NCBI RefSeq assembly: GCF_024199925.1
Contig: NZ_JANADR010000001.1
Location: 1,798,001 to 1,862,000, forward strand
DNA from: Bradyrhizobium sp. CCGUVB1N3
Lineage (GTDB): Bacteria; Pseudomonadota; Alphaproteobacteria; Rhizobiales; Xanthobacteraceae
DNA: 64,000 nucleotides
Direction: 5' to 3'
The notes beneath the pieces are model-generated. The model did no database searches. It saw nothing but the letters and a program-made list of their open reading frames with translations, and was not told the origin of the DNA. This document shows positions 42,861-53,900 of this stretch, one piece after another (positions within the stretch are counted from its first letter, which is position 1; the number at the start of each line of letters is the position of its first letter). Both the position numbers and the translations under genes were made by a program.

Positions 42861-43346
42861 CTATGGCGGGCGCTCGCGCGCGGCCATCCAGGCGAGCGCG
42901 AGATAGGCGGCGAGCATGAAGGCTTCGACCCCGACCACGATGAGGCTGCCGCCATAGATGCCGGGGAACATCAATTCGATCACCGCCATCGAAACCACGG
43001 TCGTGAGCCACACGACCGCGCCCCAGGGCGTGGCGAGCCACAGGCCGACTGCGGCGACGAGCTCGATCACGGCGAAGTAGACGGTTGCGGCTTGCCAGGC
43101 CATCGACTGGTTCTCGAACGCGTCGTCCTCGCCGCCGACGAAGCCGGTCACCTGGGCCCAGTGATAGAGCCCCTTCAGGATCGAGAGCAGCGCCATCACG
43201 CGCAGGAACAGCACGAGCCGCCGCGTCCAGACGTTCTCGTCGGACTCGGGCCGCTCGGACGACAGCGCAGCCACCGACATGGCGCTGTCTCTGGCGTTGT
43301 CCCTGGCGCTATCGCGGGCGGCATCGCGGGTTGATATCTCGGACAT
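42861..43346 (-). CDS. DUF6163 membrane protein with RDxA repeat tail
   Basis: 161 residues from ATG 43346, after AAGGGGAGCC. The N-terminus has four tandem tetrapeptides RDAA, RDSA, RDNA, RDSA (about residues 7-22). Four hydrophobic helices follow (VLFLRVMALLSILKGLYHW, ATVYFAVIELVAAVGLWLA, AVVWLTTVVSMAVIELMF, LIVVGVEAFMLAAYLALAW). The ISLLKGLYHWA-type start is the usual sign of rhizobial DUF6163 proteins. Function unknown. The DNA of the repeat has four 12-bp units, so copy number may vary between strains. Confidence 0.8.
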   Translation of the reverse strand: MSEISTRDAARDSARDNARDSAMSVAALSSERPESDENVWTRRLVLFLRVMALLSILKGLYHWAQVTGFVGGEDDAFENQSMAWQAATVYFAVIELVAAVGLWLATPWGAVVWLTTVVSMAVIELMFPGIYGGSLIVVGVEAFMLAAYLALAWMAARERPP

Positions 43347-43462
43347 GGCTCCCCTTCTGGCCGCTTCGCCGGGCAAAATCAATCGGTCTGCTACCGGGTT
43401 GCGGAAGGTCAAGCCGCGGTGACGGGAACCATGCGAGCTGGTATAAGAATAGTTCTACTTCG

Positions 43463-43507
43463 GCATGATCCGGAAAAGTGTGCAGCGGTTTTCCGAAAAG
43501 ATCATGC
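43463..43507. repeat. REP-like palindrome (GCATGATC...GATCATGC)
   Basis: GCATGATCCGGAAAAGTGTG followed by CAGCGGTTTTCCGAAAAGATCATGC in two blocks: an imperfect stem with outer GCATGATC/GATCATGC arms. It lies 51 bp before the hemB start. A common rhizobial repeat; it may also affect the hemB leader. Confidence 0.75.
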
Positions 43508-43558
43508 CCAAACAACAACTAAGCGCGATGATGAATCATCGCGTTGGAGATACCTTAA

Positions 43559-44626
<1,068 letters not shown>

Positions 44627-44647
44627 CCGCACACTGTCTCCACACGG

Positions 44648-44775
44648 GTCGTCCTGGCGAACGCCAGGACCCATTACCCAATGAAGCAGTTTGGCGAAGA
44701 TCCGTCGTCGTGGGACTGCCACCGTCCGCCATCGATAGGATCCGCGGTATGGGTCCTGGCTTTCGCCAGGACGAC
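44648..44775. repeat. Palindromic repeat (GTCGTCCTGGCG...CGCCAGGACGAC)
   Basis: 128 bp with inverted ends, and inner AACGCCAGGACCCAT / ATGGGTCCTGGCTTT arms. Between hemB and the RDD gene. Confidence 0.7.
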
Positions 44776-44913
44776 TTTGGGGTTGCCTGTCGTGACCTCC
44801 TCACCGCCCCCGAATCGCCGGAATATTTCCGCTTGTTGATCCCTGCGGCCTTGGCAGGGGGACGGCCTGATCCCATGTGCTGCCATGGGTGTTTCCGATC
44901 GGGAGGACGGACC

Positions 44914-45471
44914 ATGTCGTATTCGGAGCAGGGCGATGCGGGCTCCAACTCGGGTCCCTGGCGCAATGCCGGCGGGGTTCCGCCGCATGCCTTTGATCCC
45001 TACCTCCAGCCGGAGCTGTTCCGCGGCGTGTCGACGCGGCGGGTATTCGCCTTCCTGATCGATCTCATCGTGATCTCGGTCCCGGTGATCCTTGGCTACA
45101 TCTTCATTGCCGTGTTCGGCGTGGTCACGCTCGGCCTCGGCTGGGCGCTGTTCTGGCTCGCCTGGCCGGCCTCGGTGATCTGGGCCGTGGTCTATTACGG
45201 CGCCTGCATCAGCGGTCCGCATTCGGCGACGGTCGGCATGCGGGTGATGGATCTGGAGTTGCGCACCTGGTACGGCGCATCCGGCTATTTCGTGCTCGGC
45301 GCCATGCACGCCGTGCTGTTCTGGGTGTCGATCTCGTTCCTGACGCCGTTCGTGGTCGTGGTCGGCCTGTTCAACGGCCGGCGGCGCTTGTTGCATGACA
45401 TCGTGCTGGGAACGGTCGTCATCAACAACTCGGTCCGTTCTCCCGTGCCTCAGACGGCAAGAACCTACTAG
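44914..45471 (+). CDS. RDD family membrane protein
   Basis: 185 residues from ATG 44914, with GGGAGGACGGACC upstream. A polar N-terminus is followed by RGVSTRRVFAFLIDLIVISVPVILGYIF, where the R-x-x-A-F-L-I-D run is the RDD signature. Three to four helices are visible. GMRVMDLELRTWYG, then GRRRLLHDIVLGTVVI close the fold. RDD proteins are small transport-like or membrane-associated proteins; substrate unknown. Confidence 0.85.
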   Translation: MSYSEQGDAGSNSGPWRNAGGVPPHAFDPYLQPELFRGVSTRRVFAFLIDLIVISVPVILGYIFIAVFGVVTLGLGWALFWLAWPASVIWAVVYYGACISGPHSATVGMRVMDLELRTWYGASGYFVLGAMHAVLFWVSISFLTPFVVVVGLFNGRRRLLHDIVLGTVVINNSVRSPVPQTARTY

Positions 45472-45564
45472 AGCGTCTCTTTAAACCACCTTGCGAGCTG
45501 ACCGATTGACCATGGGCCTGCGTAGCGCGATGCTGATACTCATTTCGGAGGCCCACGACGTCCC

Positions 45565-46341
45565 TTGACCCAGCACTCGCGCGACACCCCCCAATTCTAC
45601 CTTACGGCGCCCTCGCCCTGCCCGTATCTGCCGGGTCGGCATGAGCGCAAGGTGTTCACGCACCTCGTGGGAGACCGCGCCGGCGACCTCAATGACCTCC
45701 TGACCCACGGCGGCTTCCGGCGCAGCCAGTCGATCGCCTATAGGCCCGCCTGCGACCAGTGCCGGGCCTGCGTCTCGGTCCGGGTCGTCGCCAACGAGTT
45801 CCGCCCGTCCCGCAACTTCCGCAAGGTGATGGCGCGCAACGCCGACGTCATCGGCGAGCAGCGCAGCGCGGTCCCGACCTCGGAGCAGTATTCGGTGTTC
45901 CGCGCCTATCTCGACTCCCGCCACCGCCATGGCGGCATGGCCGACATGACCGTGCTCGACTACGCCATGATGGTCGAGGACAGCCATGTCGAAACCCGCA
46001 TCATCGAGTATCGCAAGCGCGGCCCCGACAGCGGCATCACCGGCCGCGGCGAGGAGCTACTCGCGGTGGCGCTGACCGACGTGCTCAGCGACGGGCTGTC
46101 GATGGTCTATTCCTTCTTCGAGCCGAGCCAGGTCAGCCGCTCGCTCGGCACCTTCATGATCCTCGACCACATCGCCCGCGCGCGGCGCCAGGGCCTGCCC
46201 TACGTCTATCTCGGCTACTGGATCGAGGGCTCAAAGAAGATGGACTACAAGGCGCGCTTCCTGCCGCAGCAGCGCCTCGCACCCTCCGGATGGCTGCGCA
46301 TCGACGCTGAGGGCGACGTGGCGTCAGAGCCGCAGGATTAG
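45565..46341 (+). CDS. bpt: Bacterial arginyl/leucyl-protein transferase (Bpt/Ate family)
   Basis: 258 residues from TTG 45565. [27 protein letters not shown], then the cysteine cluster [13 protein letters not shown] are the Ate/Bpt signature. Later [45 protein letters not shown]. It attaches leucine or arginine from tRNA to N-terminal Asp/Glu for ClpS/ClpAP-type degradation. The only start codon with the expected N-terminus is TTG; GGAGG lies 15 bp upstream, which is rather far. Confidence 0.93.
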   Translation: MTQHSRDTPQFYLTAPSPCPYLPGRHERKVFTHLVGDRAGDLNDLLTHGGFRRSQSIAYRPACDQCRACVSVRVVANEFRPSRNFRKVMARNADVIGEQRSAVPTSEQYSVFRAYLDSRHRHGGMADMTVLDYAMMVEDSHVETRIIEYRKRGPDSGITGRGEELLAVALTDVLSDGLSMVYSFFEPSQVSRSLGTFMILDHIARARRQGLPYVYLGYWIEGSKKMDYKARFLPQQRLAPSGWLRIDAEGDVASEPQD

Positions 46342-46362
46342 GCCCTTTCGACGTCTTGCCGC

Positions 46363-47814
46363 TCAGGAGACTGCCGCTTCGGCATGGTGCGCCGCGGCCG
46401 TCCTGACGCCAGCGCGATGGCCGACGATGAAATTGAGCGCCGCGATCCCCGGCAGGAAGAAGTAGCCGCCTCCGAGCGGCTGCGTGAACGAGGCCAGCGT
46501 GACTTCGCTGCCGCTTGGCAATCCGGGAATGGTGAACGTTTTGGGGACGGGCTGCGAGCCGACCACCGGGTCGTCCTGGTCGTCGAGAGTCCCGAACCGA
46601 GGGTTTTGCACCCAGCGCTGGTGCATGAACTCGAACTGCCGCTCGAGATCCGCATTGCAAGCGATGAAGAACAGGCCGTCGCGTGGCGTGCCGCTTTCGG
46701 TCTCCTCGCGATAGGGCCGTCCACGGCGGAGCAATCGGTGCAGCTTGGATGATTTGATGCTCGATTGCACGTCAATGCCCAAGGAATCGCGCGGGTTGGA
46801 CCGACGGACATGAGCCCCCTTGGGACAGACGAAGCCATTTGCGTCCTCGACACGGTAACGGAAGGCGTCGGCCGCCGAATCCGATCCCGGGGGGCCTTGC
46901 CACCCGAGCGGCATGCCATCCATCCGACGTCCCATCAGCTTTTCGCAGACGCCCTGGCCGTTCGCTTTCCTGAACTCCTCGAACGCCTCGACATTCTGCT
47001 CGATCTGTCGCACCGCCAGGTAGCTTCCGTTCAGCGTGAAGCGGTCTCCGGACTGCGGCCACTCCTTCACGTTGGGACAGTAAGTGAGTTCGTCATACTC
47101 GTTGCGATAGCCCAGAATGAATTCTCCGGGTTCGACGACACGATCTTCAAAGAAATGGCCGGCGTCCCGTTCGGCCTGCTTCCGCGCCGCGCCTCCCTCT
47201 TCTCTGAGGCCGCGGATCACGGGTTGCGCGAGGCCATCGCGAAACCCGAACGGCTCGCGCAGTCTGCCGTCACCTTTCGACTTGAACGAGCAAGGATTGT
47301 TTTCGACGGTCCTGACGATGAACACATCTGGATCGGGAGCCTCCATACGTGATTTTTCGTCGAGCACCCACCATTGCGCTACGAGAACATGGACCGTCTG
47401 GCGGCCGTCGTCGTCTTCAACGTCGGACCATCGCCATTGATCACGCGACGTGTCTCTCAACAGCTCCTTGCGCAACGCGCTTCCCATGCCGCTGCTGAAA
47501 GGAGTTGGGAACGGATGCGTCTCCGCCTCGGAACAGCCGAGCTTCTTCAGCCCTGAAAAACTGAAAGCGACCGCCACCGCTTCGCTGATCGATCCTTCCG
47601 ATTGCGCCTTGCCTTCCCCGACGCGCTTGGCACTGACGACCAAGCCGCTGTTGGCGAGTTGTGCGAGCCATGCCCGGGCCCGGTCCTCGCGACCGTCGCG
47701 GATCGTCAGCAACCAGAAGCGGCTGGACTTGAGCCAGCCGAAGCCGCTCTTCAGCATGCCCTGGATGTCGTGCCTCTGCTTGGAAAGATGCGGCGCGTGC
47801 TTCACGTATTTCAT
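46363..47814 (-). CDS. DyP-type haem peroxidase
   Basis: 483 residues from ATG 47814. The GxxDG motif is FGFRDGLAQP (residues 189-198; catalytic Asp193) and the proximal histidine segment is KGAHVRRSNPRD (His335). These define DyP peroxidases, which use H2O2 to oxidise dyes, aromatics or lignin-like compounds. No signal peptide is visible, so it is probably cytoplasmic or encapsulated. Its start overlaps the stop of the membrane protein (ATGA), so it is the last gene of a coupled operon with a P450 and a cyclase-ATPase. Confidence 0.9.
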   Translation of the reverse strand: MKYVKHAPHLSKQRHDIQGMLKSGFGWLKSSRFWLLTIRDGREDRARAWLAQLANSGLVVSAKRVGEGKAQSEGSISEAVAVAFSFSGLKKLGCSEAETHPFPTPFSSGMGSALRKELLRDTSRDQWRWSDVEDDDGRQTVHVLVAQWWVLDEKSRMEAPDPDVFIVRTVENNPCSFKSKGDGRLREPFGFRDGLAQPVIRGLREEGGAARKQAERDAGHFFEDRVVEPGEFILGYRNEYDELTYCPNVKEWPQSGDRFTLNGSYLAVRQIEQNVEAFEEFRKANGQGVCEKLMGRRMDGMPLGWQGPPGSDSAADAFRYRVEDANGFVCPKGAHVRRSNPRDSLGIDVQSSIKSSKLHRLLRRGRPYREETESGTPRDGLFFIACNADLERQFEFMHQRWVQNPRFGTLDDQDDPVVGSQPVPKTFTIPGLPSGSEVTLASFTQPLGGGYFFLPGIAALNFIVGHRAGVRTAAAHHAEAAVS

Positions 47815-49622
47815 GTCTCGATGGCCCTCATGATCAGGTCGTCGTTTTTCTCGTTGCGCTCTCCGAACAGGGCGTCGCGCAGCCCGGTGGCGAGATTGAT
47901 CTCGTCGAGCGTCGCGTTGCACGCCACGAAGCGGTACAGATTCGGAAGCATGCTGTCGCGCGCGTAGGACTTGAACTTCAGCTCGCACTTCACTCCCCGG
48001 TAAATGAGGAACCGCGTCGGCGGGAAGCTGCGCGGCTGCGCGATGCCCGGCTGACCGGCCACCGCCGGTACGCGCGGGTTCAGCTCAGTCCACCGCCAGG
48101 CCAGCGTCGTTCCGCTGGAAGCGCCATTGATGAAGTCGTCGAGGTAGCCGCCAAAATTGCCGTCATAGTTCGAGCAAAACAGGAAACGGCGACCGTTGTC
48201 GATGATGTGCCAGTGGCCGAAATGGATACCCGGCGCATCTCCCAGCCATCCCTGCGTGAAAAACACCCGTCCTGCGAACGTCACGATGCGCAGGGAAACC
48301 CGGATGCACCACGCGCTCCACCCTTGCGGACCGCGCAAGTCCGTCAGGCTGATCATGTGCTGGATTCCGTTGACCTCTCGCGCCTCGCATCTCTCGATCG
48401 ACGGGTGGATCTGCTGGGCGCGAGGAACGTCGTCTTCGAGTGGATGAAAGAACCTTTCGCTCAGCGTCGTGAACCGGCGATTGAGCCAGGAAAACAACGC
48501 GCCGATGCAAAGCACCACGATGATCGCGACAACGCCGATCTCGGTGAGCTCCAGCCCAGTCAGCTTTGGCATCTTCGTTTCGATGGTTCGTGCCATATAG
48601 TCCGGAGCCAGCGCGTAGGCCAAAGGAGCGAGAGTGTAGGCTATGGCGCACGCGGCGACGGCCAGGAGCAGCGGCACGCCGATGACCCAGCCGGCCACAT
48701 AGGTAGACAGCGACGAGATCGTCTCAGTCGGCCGTTCGAGCTCGCGCTGAATGCTCTTCAACCAGCGTCTCCAGGACACGAATTGCGCCGGGAGCGGGAC
48801 CAGGAATAGCCAGACCAGAAATGCAATCACCGCCAACGCCAGCAGAAAGTGTCCGCTCATTGCCAGCAGAATTTCGCTCGTCTTGCTTGCGGCGTCCTCT
48901 ATCGCTTGCACGACGGGATGCGGCTCGCCGAAGAACCAGTTGTAGGCGCGCGGAAGCGCCCCCACGAGCCAGACCACGACGAACCAGAGGACGAGCGCGC
49001 GCACCGGATAGGCGAGCTTCGCACCGATGCCGGCGCCCTTCCCGCGCCAATAGGATCGCGGTGCAGGTTTGGCGGCCCACTCGAAGCCAGGATTCGTGTA
49101 AGCCCATCGTGCCAGCGCCAGGGCGAACGCGGTGCGATCATTGCCGTATTTCTGCTTCAGCGTCCGCGCTTCGCTTCGCGTCTGCTTGAGCAGCTCGGCT
49201 TCGATCTGGATCTGCCGGACCGACCGGTCGCGAGCGCCGACGAAAGCGCCATCGGCGATGCTGAGGCATCCCATCAGCCGGCCGAGCAATTGCTGCTTCT
49301 GCTGATCCGTCGGCTCTTCGGCATTGGGGGAATACATGCTGCCGAAGAGCGACCACATCGCGCCGCCGGCATGGTAGATGAGCCGATAGAGCAAGTCGTA
49401 CGGGCTGAGGCCCTCCTCGACGGCAAGCTCGAGCATCAGCGACGGCCGCTGCTCCGCTGCATCGGCCATCGCCGGCAGGAGCCCGATCGAAGCGAAGTGC
49501 ACCACCGCCACGTCATTGAACAGATCGTGCAGCGCTTGCTGGAGGGGCTGCGAAATTTCGCCTTCGCCGGGCCAGCCTGGCGCAACGATGCAGATCATCT
49601 GCTGCCGGACAATCTCAAGCAT
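47811..49622 (-). CDS. Uncharacterised membrane protein with C-terminal soluble domain
   Basis: 603 residues from ATG 49622, with GGAGAAGG upstream. The N-terminal 195 residues are soluble and helical. Four hydrophobic regions follow near 205-225, 250-280, 308-340 and 358-380. The cytoplasmic C-terminus contains IHFGHWHIIDNGRRFLFCSNYDGNFGGYLDDFING, a pattern I recognise from proteins encoded beside DyP peroxidases. The DyP haem histidine motif is not present. Coupled to the DyP gene by ATGA and 20 bp after the P450. Function unknown, perhaps a membrane partner of the peroxidase. Confidence 0.75.
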   Translation of the reverse strand: MLEIVRQQMICIVAPGWPGEGEISQPLQQALHDLFNDVAVVHFASIGLLPAMADAAEQRPSLMLELAVEEGLSPYDLLYRLIYHAGGAMWSLFGSMYSPNAEEPTDQQKQQLLGRLMGCLSIADGAFVGARDRSVRQIQIEAELLKQTRSEARTLKQKYGNDRTAFALALARWAYTNPGFEWAAKPAPRSYWRGKGAGIGAKLAYPVRALVLWFVVVWLVGALPRAYNWFFGEPHPVVQAIEDAASKTSEILLAMSGHFLLALAVIAFLVWLFLVPLPAQFVSWRRWLKSIQRELERPTETISSLSTYVAGWVIGVPLLLAVAACAIAYTLAPLAYALAPDYMARTIETKMPKLTGLELTEIGVVAIIVVLCIGALFSWLNRRFTTLSERFFHPLEDDVPRAQQIHPSIERCEAREVNGIQHMISLTDLRGPQGWSAWCIRVSLRIVTFAGRVFFTQGWLGDAPGIHFGHWHIIDNGRRFLFCSNYDGNFGGYLDDFINGASSGTTLAWRWTELNPRVPAVAGQPGIAQPRSFPPTRFLIYRGVKCELKFKSYARDSMLPNLYRFVACNATLDEINLATGLRDALFGERNEKNDDLIMRAIET

Positions 49623-49642
49623 GGCTGTCCTTCTCCGCTTGC

Positions 49643-50932
49643 TTACTGGATACGCATGCGCATGCACGCCATCAGCGGCCCGTCGTACACGATGGCCTTG
49701 CCTTGATCGCGCGCCAGTTGCAGCCCGGGCAAGGTCAGCAAGCCGATCAGCGCGCTCGTCAGGATTTCGACCGCGTAGTCCCTGGCAGGACATTGGCGGT
49801 AGCCATATCCGAACATGAGATATCGCAAGGCATGTTCGTTGCCCCAATTGCGATGCGGACAAAATTTGCCGCTGTCGGGAACCGCGCGTGAATCGAACAG
49901 GGCTGCGATCCCAAAGAGCGATATCTTCCCGCCGCCTGGACATTTGGCATTGTGTTGCGCGCCGGTCTCGACTTCGGTATCCCGCGGCACATCGCGCGCG
50001 AGGAGCGGAAAGATCGGACGGAAACGCATCAGCTCGAGCACATGGTCGCGCACGACGCTGCGGAAATTGGCGTCGGTCCAGACGGACGCGCCAAGACTTT
50101 TGGCCTGCGATCGTAGCTGTTCGTAGACCTTTGGCCGTCCCAGGAGCTCCTGCACGGCAAGGGCTCCGGACTGCACCGTGACCGGATGCGAGATCCATGC
50201 AAGCCCAACGGCATTTCGTTCAATGTCCGCAGTGGAGCTTGTGACACCCCACGCTGTGCCGATGAGGCCGGTCACGCGATCGATCCGCGCCTGTAGCGCA
50301 TCCCCGCAGGTTTCCGCCCGCCGCCGAACCCCTAATGTCGCCAAGCTGCCAGCCAGGAGCTGCCCCGCGACATATCGGATTTCCAGGAGGTACTGTCGTT
50401 GCAGGCCCTGATTGACATTGCCTTGCGCGGCCGCGGCCGGGGCCGCCGAGCCCGCAACCACGGCGCCCGTTGCCGTTCCGAACAAGGGCCTCATGGCATG
50501 AAACACGACCCACATCAGGTAATCATCGATCAGATCGAAAGCGCCCGCTCCGGGCTGGCTCAGAGTATTGATCCGTCGCTTGGCCTCAGCATCAGAGTCG
50601 ACAGGAACGTTCAGAGCGGCCAACCGCTGATGGACCAGGTCCCTGTCGGAATCGTAGGTGGGACCTGGATCCATGCCGATCAGATAGGTCCCGGAGACCA
50701 TGTTGGCCTCATGCGCCGTGTTGGAGAAGCTTCGCGTCCTGGTCAGGACACCTTTGACGGCGCTGGCGCGGGCCACCATGCCGAACAGGCCGCCCACCGA
50801 GGGCCAGCGCCTAAGCACAGCGCCGAACACACGCAGGACGATGATGTGACGATTGAGCCAGCAAAAGGCGCCATAGGAGAAGTTGCGGGCTCCCGGCGAC
50901 AAGGCATCGGGTTCATACATCGAGAGTTTCAT
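49643..50932 (-). CDS. Cytochrome P450, peroxygenase-like I-helix
   Basis: 429 residues from ATG 50932. ExxR is VLELMRFRPIFPLLAR (E300-R303). The haem loop FGYGYRQCPARDY has Cys381. The I-helix reads AWISHPVTVQ (about 245-254) without the usual acid-threonine pair. The HP pair recalls the RP of CYP152 peroxygenases. The C-terminus resembles the P450 domain of fungal oxylipin-forming enzymes. A haem protein likely to use peroxide rather than O2/NADPH. Start overlaps the cyclase stop as ATGA. Confidence 0.82.
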   Translation of the reverse strand: MKLSMYEPDALSPGARNFSYGAFCWLNRHIIVLRVFGAVLRRWPSVGGLFGMVARASAVKGVLTRTRSFSNTAHEANMVSGTYLIGMDPGPTYDSDRDLVHQRLAALNVPVDSDAEAKRRINTLSQPGAGAFDLIDDYLMWVVFHAMRPLFGTATGAVVAGSAAPAAAAQGNVNQGLQRQYLLEIRYVAGQLLAGSLATLGVRRRAETCGDALQARIDRVTGLIGTAWGVTSSTADIERNAVGLAWISHPVTVQSGALAVQELLGRPKVYEQLRSQAKSLGASVWTDANFRSVVRDHVLELMRFRPIFPLLARDVPRDTEVETGAQHNAKCPGGGKISLFGIAALFDSRAVPDSGKFCPHRNWGNEHALRYLMFGYGYRQCPARDYAVEILTSALIGLLTLPGLQLARDQGKAIVYDGPLMACMRMRIQ

Positions 50933-53900
50933 GCTGGGTGCCAATCCTCTTGTCGCGTTGCAAGCGCTGCAGCGGCCCGCCTCTGGTAGTAGGCCATGCC
51001 GAGACGACGCGCCGCCTCGGAGGTCTGTGCGAAACATGCTTTGGCCGCAGGCTCGTCGCCCGCGCGCCGCAGCGTCACGGCCAGTTCGTAAAGGGCTTCC
51101 GTCCGGTGCCCGCTCTGTTCGCCCGCCTGGTCGACTGCCTTGCGTCCGGTGCTGATCGCATCGTCCAGCCGTCCGAGAGCGCGATAGGCAATACCGAGAC
51201 CGACGCGCATGAACGTCCTGCCGTAAGGATTGGCCGCGTCGTAGATGCGGTCTGCGAAGCCCTTTTCCAGTACCGCGACTGCTTCGGAGGCCTTGCCATT
51301 GCGCGCAAGTGCAATGCCGAGCACCCCGCAGCAAGCCGCCAGCGTGGTCGGCACCTTGTGCGTGATGCATTGCTGCACGGCCTTGCGCATCAAGGCCTCC
51401 GCACTGTCGAGTTCCTCCTCCTCGACCCAGATTTGTGCCTGGACCGTGTCGACTATCAGACGCGAATACGGATGATCGACCTTGGACAAAATCTCATAGG
51501 CGCGAGCGCAGACCTCGTGCCCGGCTTCGCAATCACCGAGGCGCCATAGCGTGCTGGCATGGAATGCGTACAGGTTGATGATGGGGATGACAGCCCATCC
51601 GGGTTGGACGTAGTGCTCAGCCAACTCGGGCGCGTAGTCGGCCAGCAGGACGCGGCCTTCCGCGGCCGCCTCCGAATACCGCCCGAGAGCGTGAAAGTGC
51701 AGGAGGCGCGCCTGACGCGCCGCCATCGCCATGTGGCGACGCTGGGCAAGGCGGGCCGCTTCCAGGCCATGCGTGGCATGCCGCAGCCCCTGTTCGAAGC
51801 GTCCGCGCATCCACAGAAACACCGCCGTCTGCGTCGAAACCGATGCGCGCGCGGGCTGGTCGTTCAGCTGCGCGGCAAGCGCTTCCGCGCGTTCCATGTT
51901 GTTGAAGATCTCGTCGATGTGTCCGAGCGCCATCATGGCGCCGATGGCTTCCAGCCGGAGCGCAAGTTCAACGCCCTGCGCACTCCGCGTGCCGCCGGCG
52001 CGGCGAGCCGCTTCAATGCCCATTTCGAACAGTTGCAGGGCTTCCTGATTGGCCGAGCGCGAGATGGCTCGCGCCATCGACTTCACGGCGTATCTTGCCG
52101 CATGCTCCCATTCCTCGCCCTTGAAGGCGTGATGCGCCAGAGCTGGAGCGGCATCGGCGTCCTCGGCACCCGGCTGTGACTGCAAGGCGAGGAAAGCGAG
52201 CCGATGCAGCGCCTTGAGGCGGGCGCGGATTAGCGTTCCGAGCACGACGTCCCGGACCAGTGCATGACGGAACACGAAAGCGTGCTGCTCCAGCGAACGA
52301 CCCGTAGGATCGGGGCTCGTCAGCAAGCCGGACGAGACGCAAAGACCAAGCAACTCCTCGGTCCGCGCGAGGTCTTCGTCCTGCATGGCGGCAATCAGCT
52401 CCCGCGTGATGGGATCACCGAGAACGCTCGCCGCCTCCAGGGCCGACTTCGCGGCATCAGGCAGCCTGTCGACCCGCGCGCCGATCACGGCGGCGATGGA
52501 GCCCGGGACCCGCAACTCCCCGAGGGGGCGCTGCAAACGGTAGGCACCCGGAGTTCCCTCGAGTGATCCGTCATCGATCAGCGTGATGACCAGTTGCTCC
52601 ATGAAGAAGGGATTGCCGTCGGCGCGACGAACCAGCTCGCTGGTCACCCCAAGCACCGAAGGATCATCGCCGAGCAAGGCTCGAGCGAGGGCGAGCATCT
52701 CGCCGTCCCGCAGGGGCTCGACCAGGTACTCGGCGAACCACGTCGTCTGTGCCCATTGATGCTCGAAATCCGGACGGTAGCTGACACAGACCAGGACCTG
52801 CAGACCCTGGAGCCTGGGCAACAAGGCCTCGAACAGCCGCCGGCTGTCGCGATCGGCCAGGAACACATCCTCAAGCACGAGCACGAACGGGCCCGCCCGG
52901 ACGCGCTGGCGAACGAGCCACAGCAGCGCCTCGCCGATACGGCGCCGCCTTTGCGCCGGATTGAGCGCCAGCCAAGCTTCGTTCGGCGCAGCGAACCCGA
53001 GCAGATCGCTCAAAGCCGGGAGGTGGTCGGCGCCCTCTGCCGGCCATTTCGCGAGCAAGGCCTGCACGGCGGTCTGCTTGACGTCGGTCACGCTCGTGCG
53101 AGGCAACTCCAGTAGACTTGCGACCAAATCGGCCGCGGTGCTGTAGGCTCTCGTGCTCGCATAGCCCCTCGCCTGCGCGACGCACAGGTTCACACCGTGG
53201 CCTGCGAGAGCGGCTGTCCAATCACCGATCAGGCGGGATTTTCCGATGCCGGCATCGCCGCGCAGGCCAATCGTCCGCATGGCGCCTGTCCTGGCGGTTT
53301 CGAACTCCCCCGCCAGAATCTGCAACAACTCCCGGCGCCCGATAAGCGGTGCCCAGCGTTGCTTTCGCGTCAACGGGGCGGCCGCCGAGCTTTCGGTCTC
53401 GACCACGACGTCGTGAAGTTCGATCGGGGCGGCCAATCCGCGTACGGGCTTTATCCCGACCGGCCGTGTGTCGATCTGCTGTGCGACCAGGCGCTGCGTC
53501 GCCGCGCTGATCAAGATGCCGCCCGGAGGCGCCAGCTTCTCCAGCCGCGACGCGATGTGGATCGTCTGGCCGTCCGCACCGTAGTGCGACCACTGGTACT
53601 GTCCGACGATACCCACCAGGACCTCGCCGGAGTTGATGCCGATGCGCAGCATCGGGCAGGCGACGCCTTGCGCGTCGTGGCCGGGAATGGTTGCCCTCTG
53701 CATCTTCAGAGCGGCCATGCAGGCCCGCAAGGCGTGATCTTCCTGCGCCAGAGGCGCGCCGAACAATGCAACGAGGCCGTCTCCCAGCAATTGGCTGACG
53801 GTGCCTCCAAAGGTTTCGACCGCGTCGGCAAGCAGATCGAGCGTCCTGCCGAGATAGTTCCGGGATTCCTCGGGGTCGGCGTGCTGCAACAATGAGGTCG

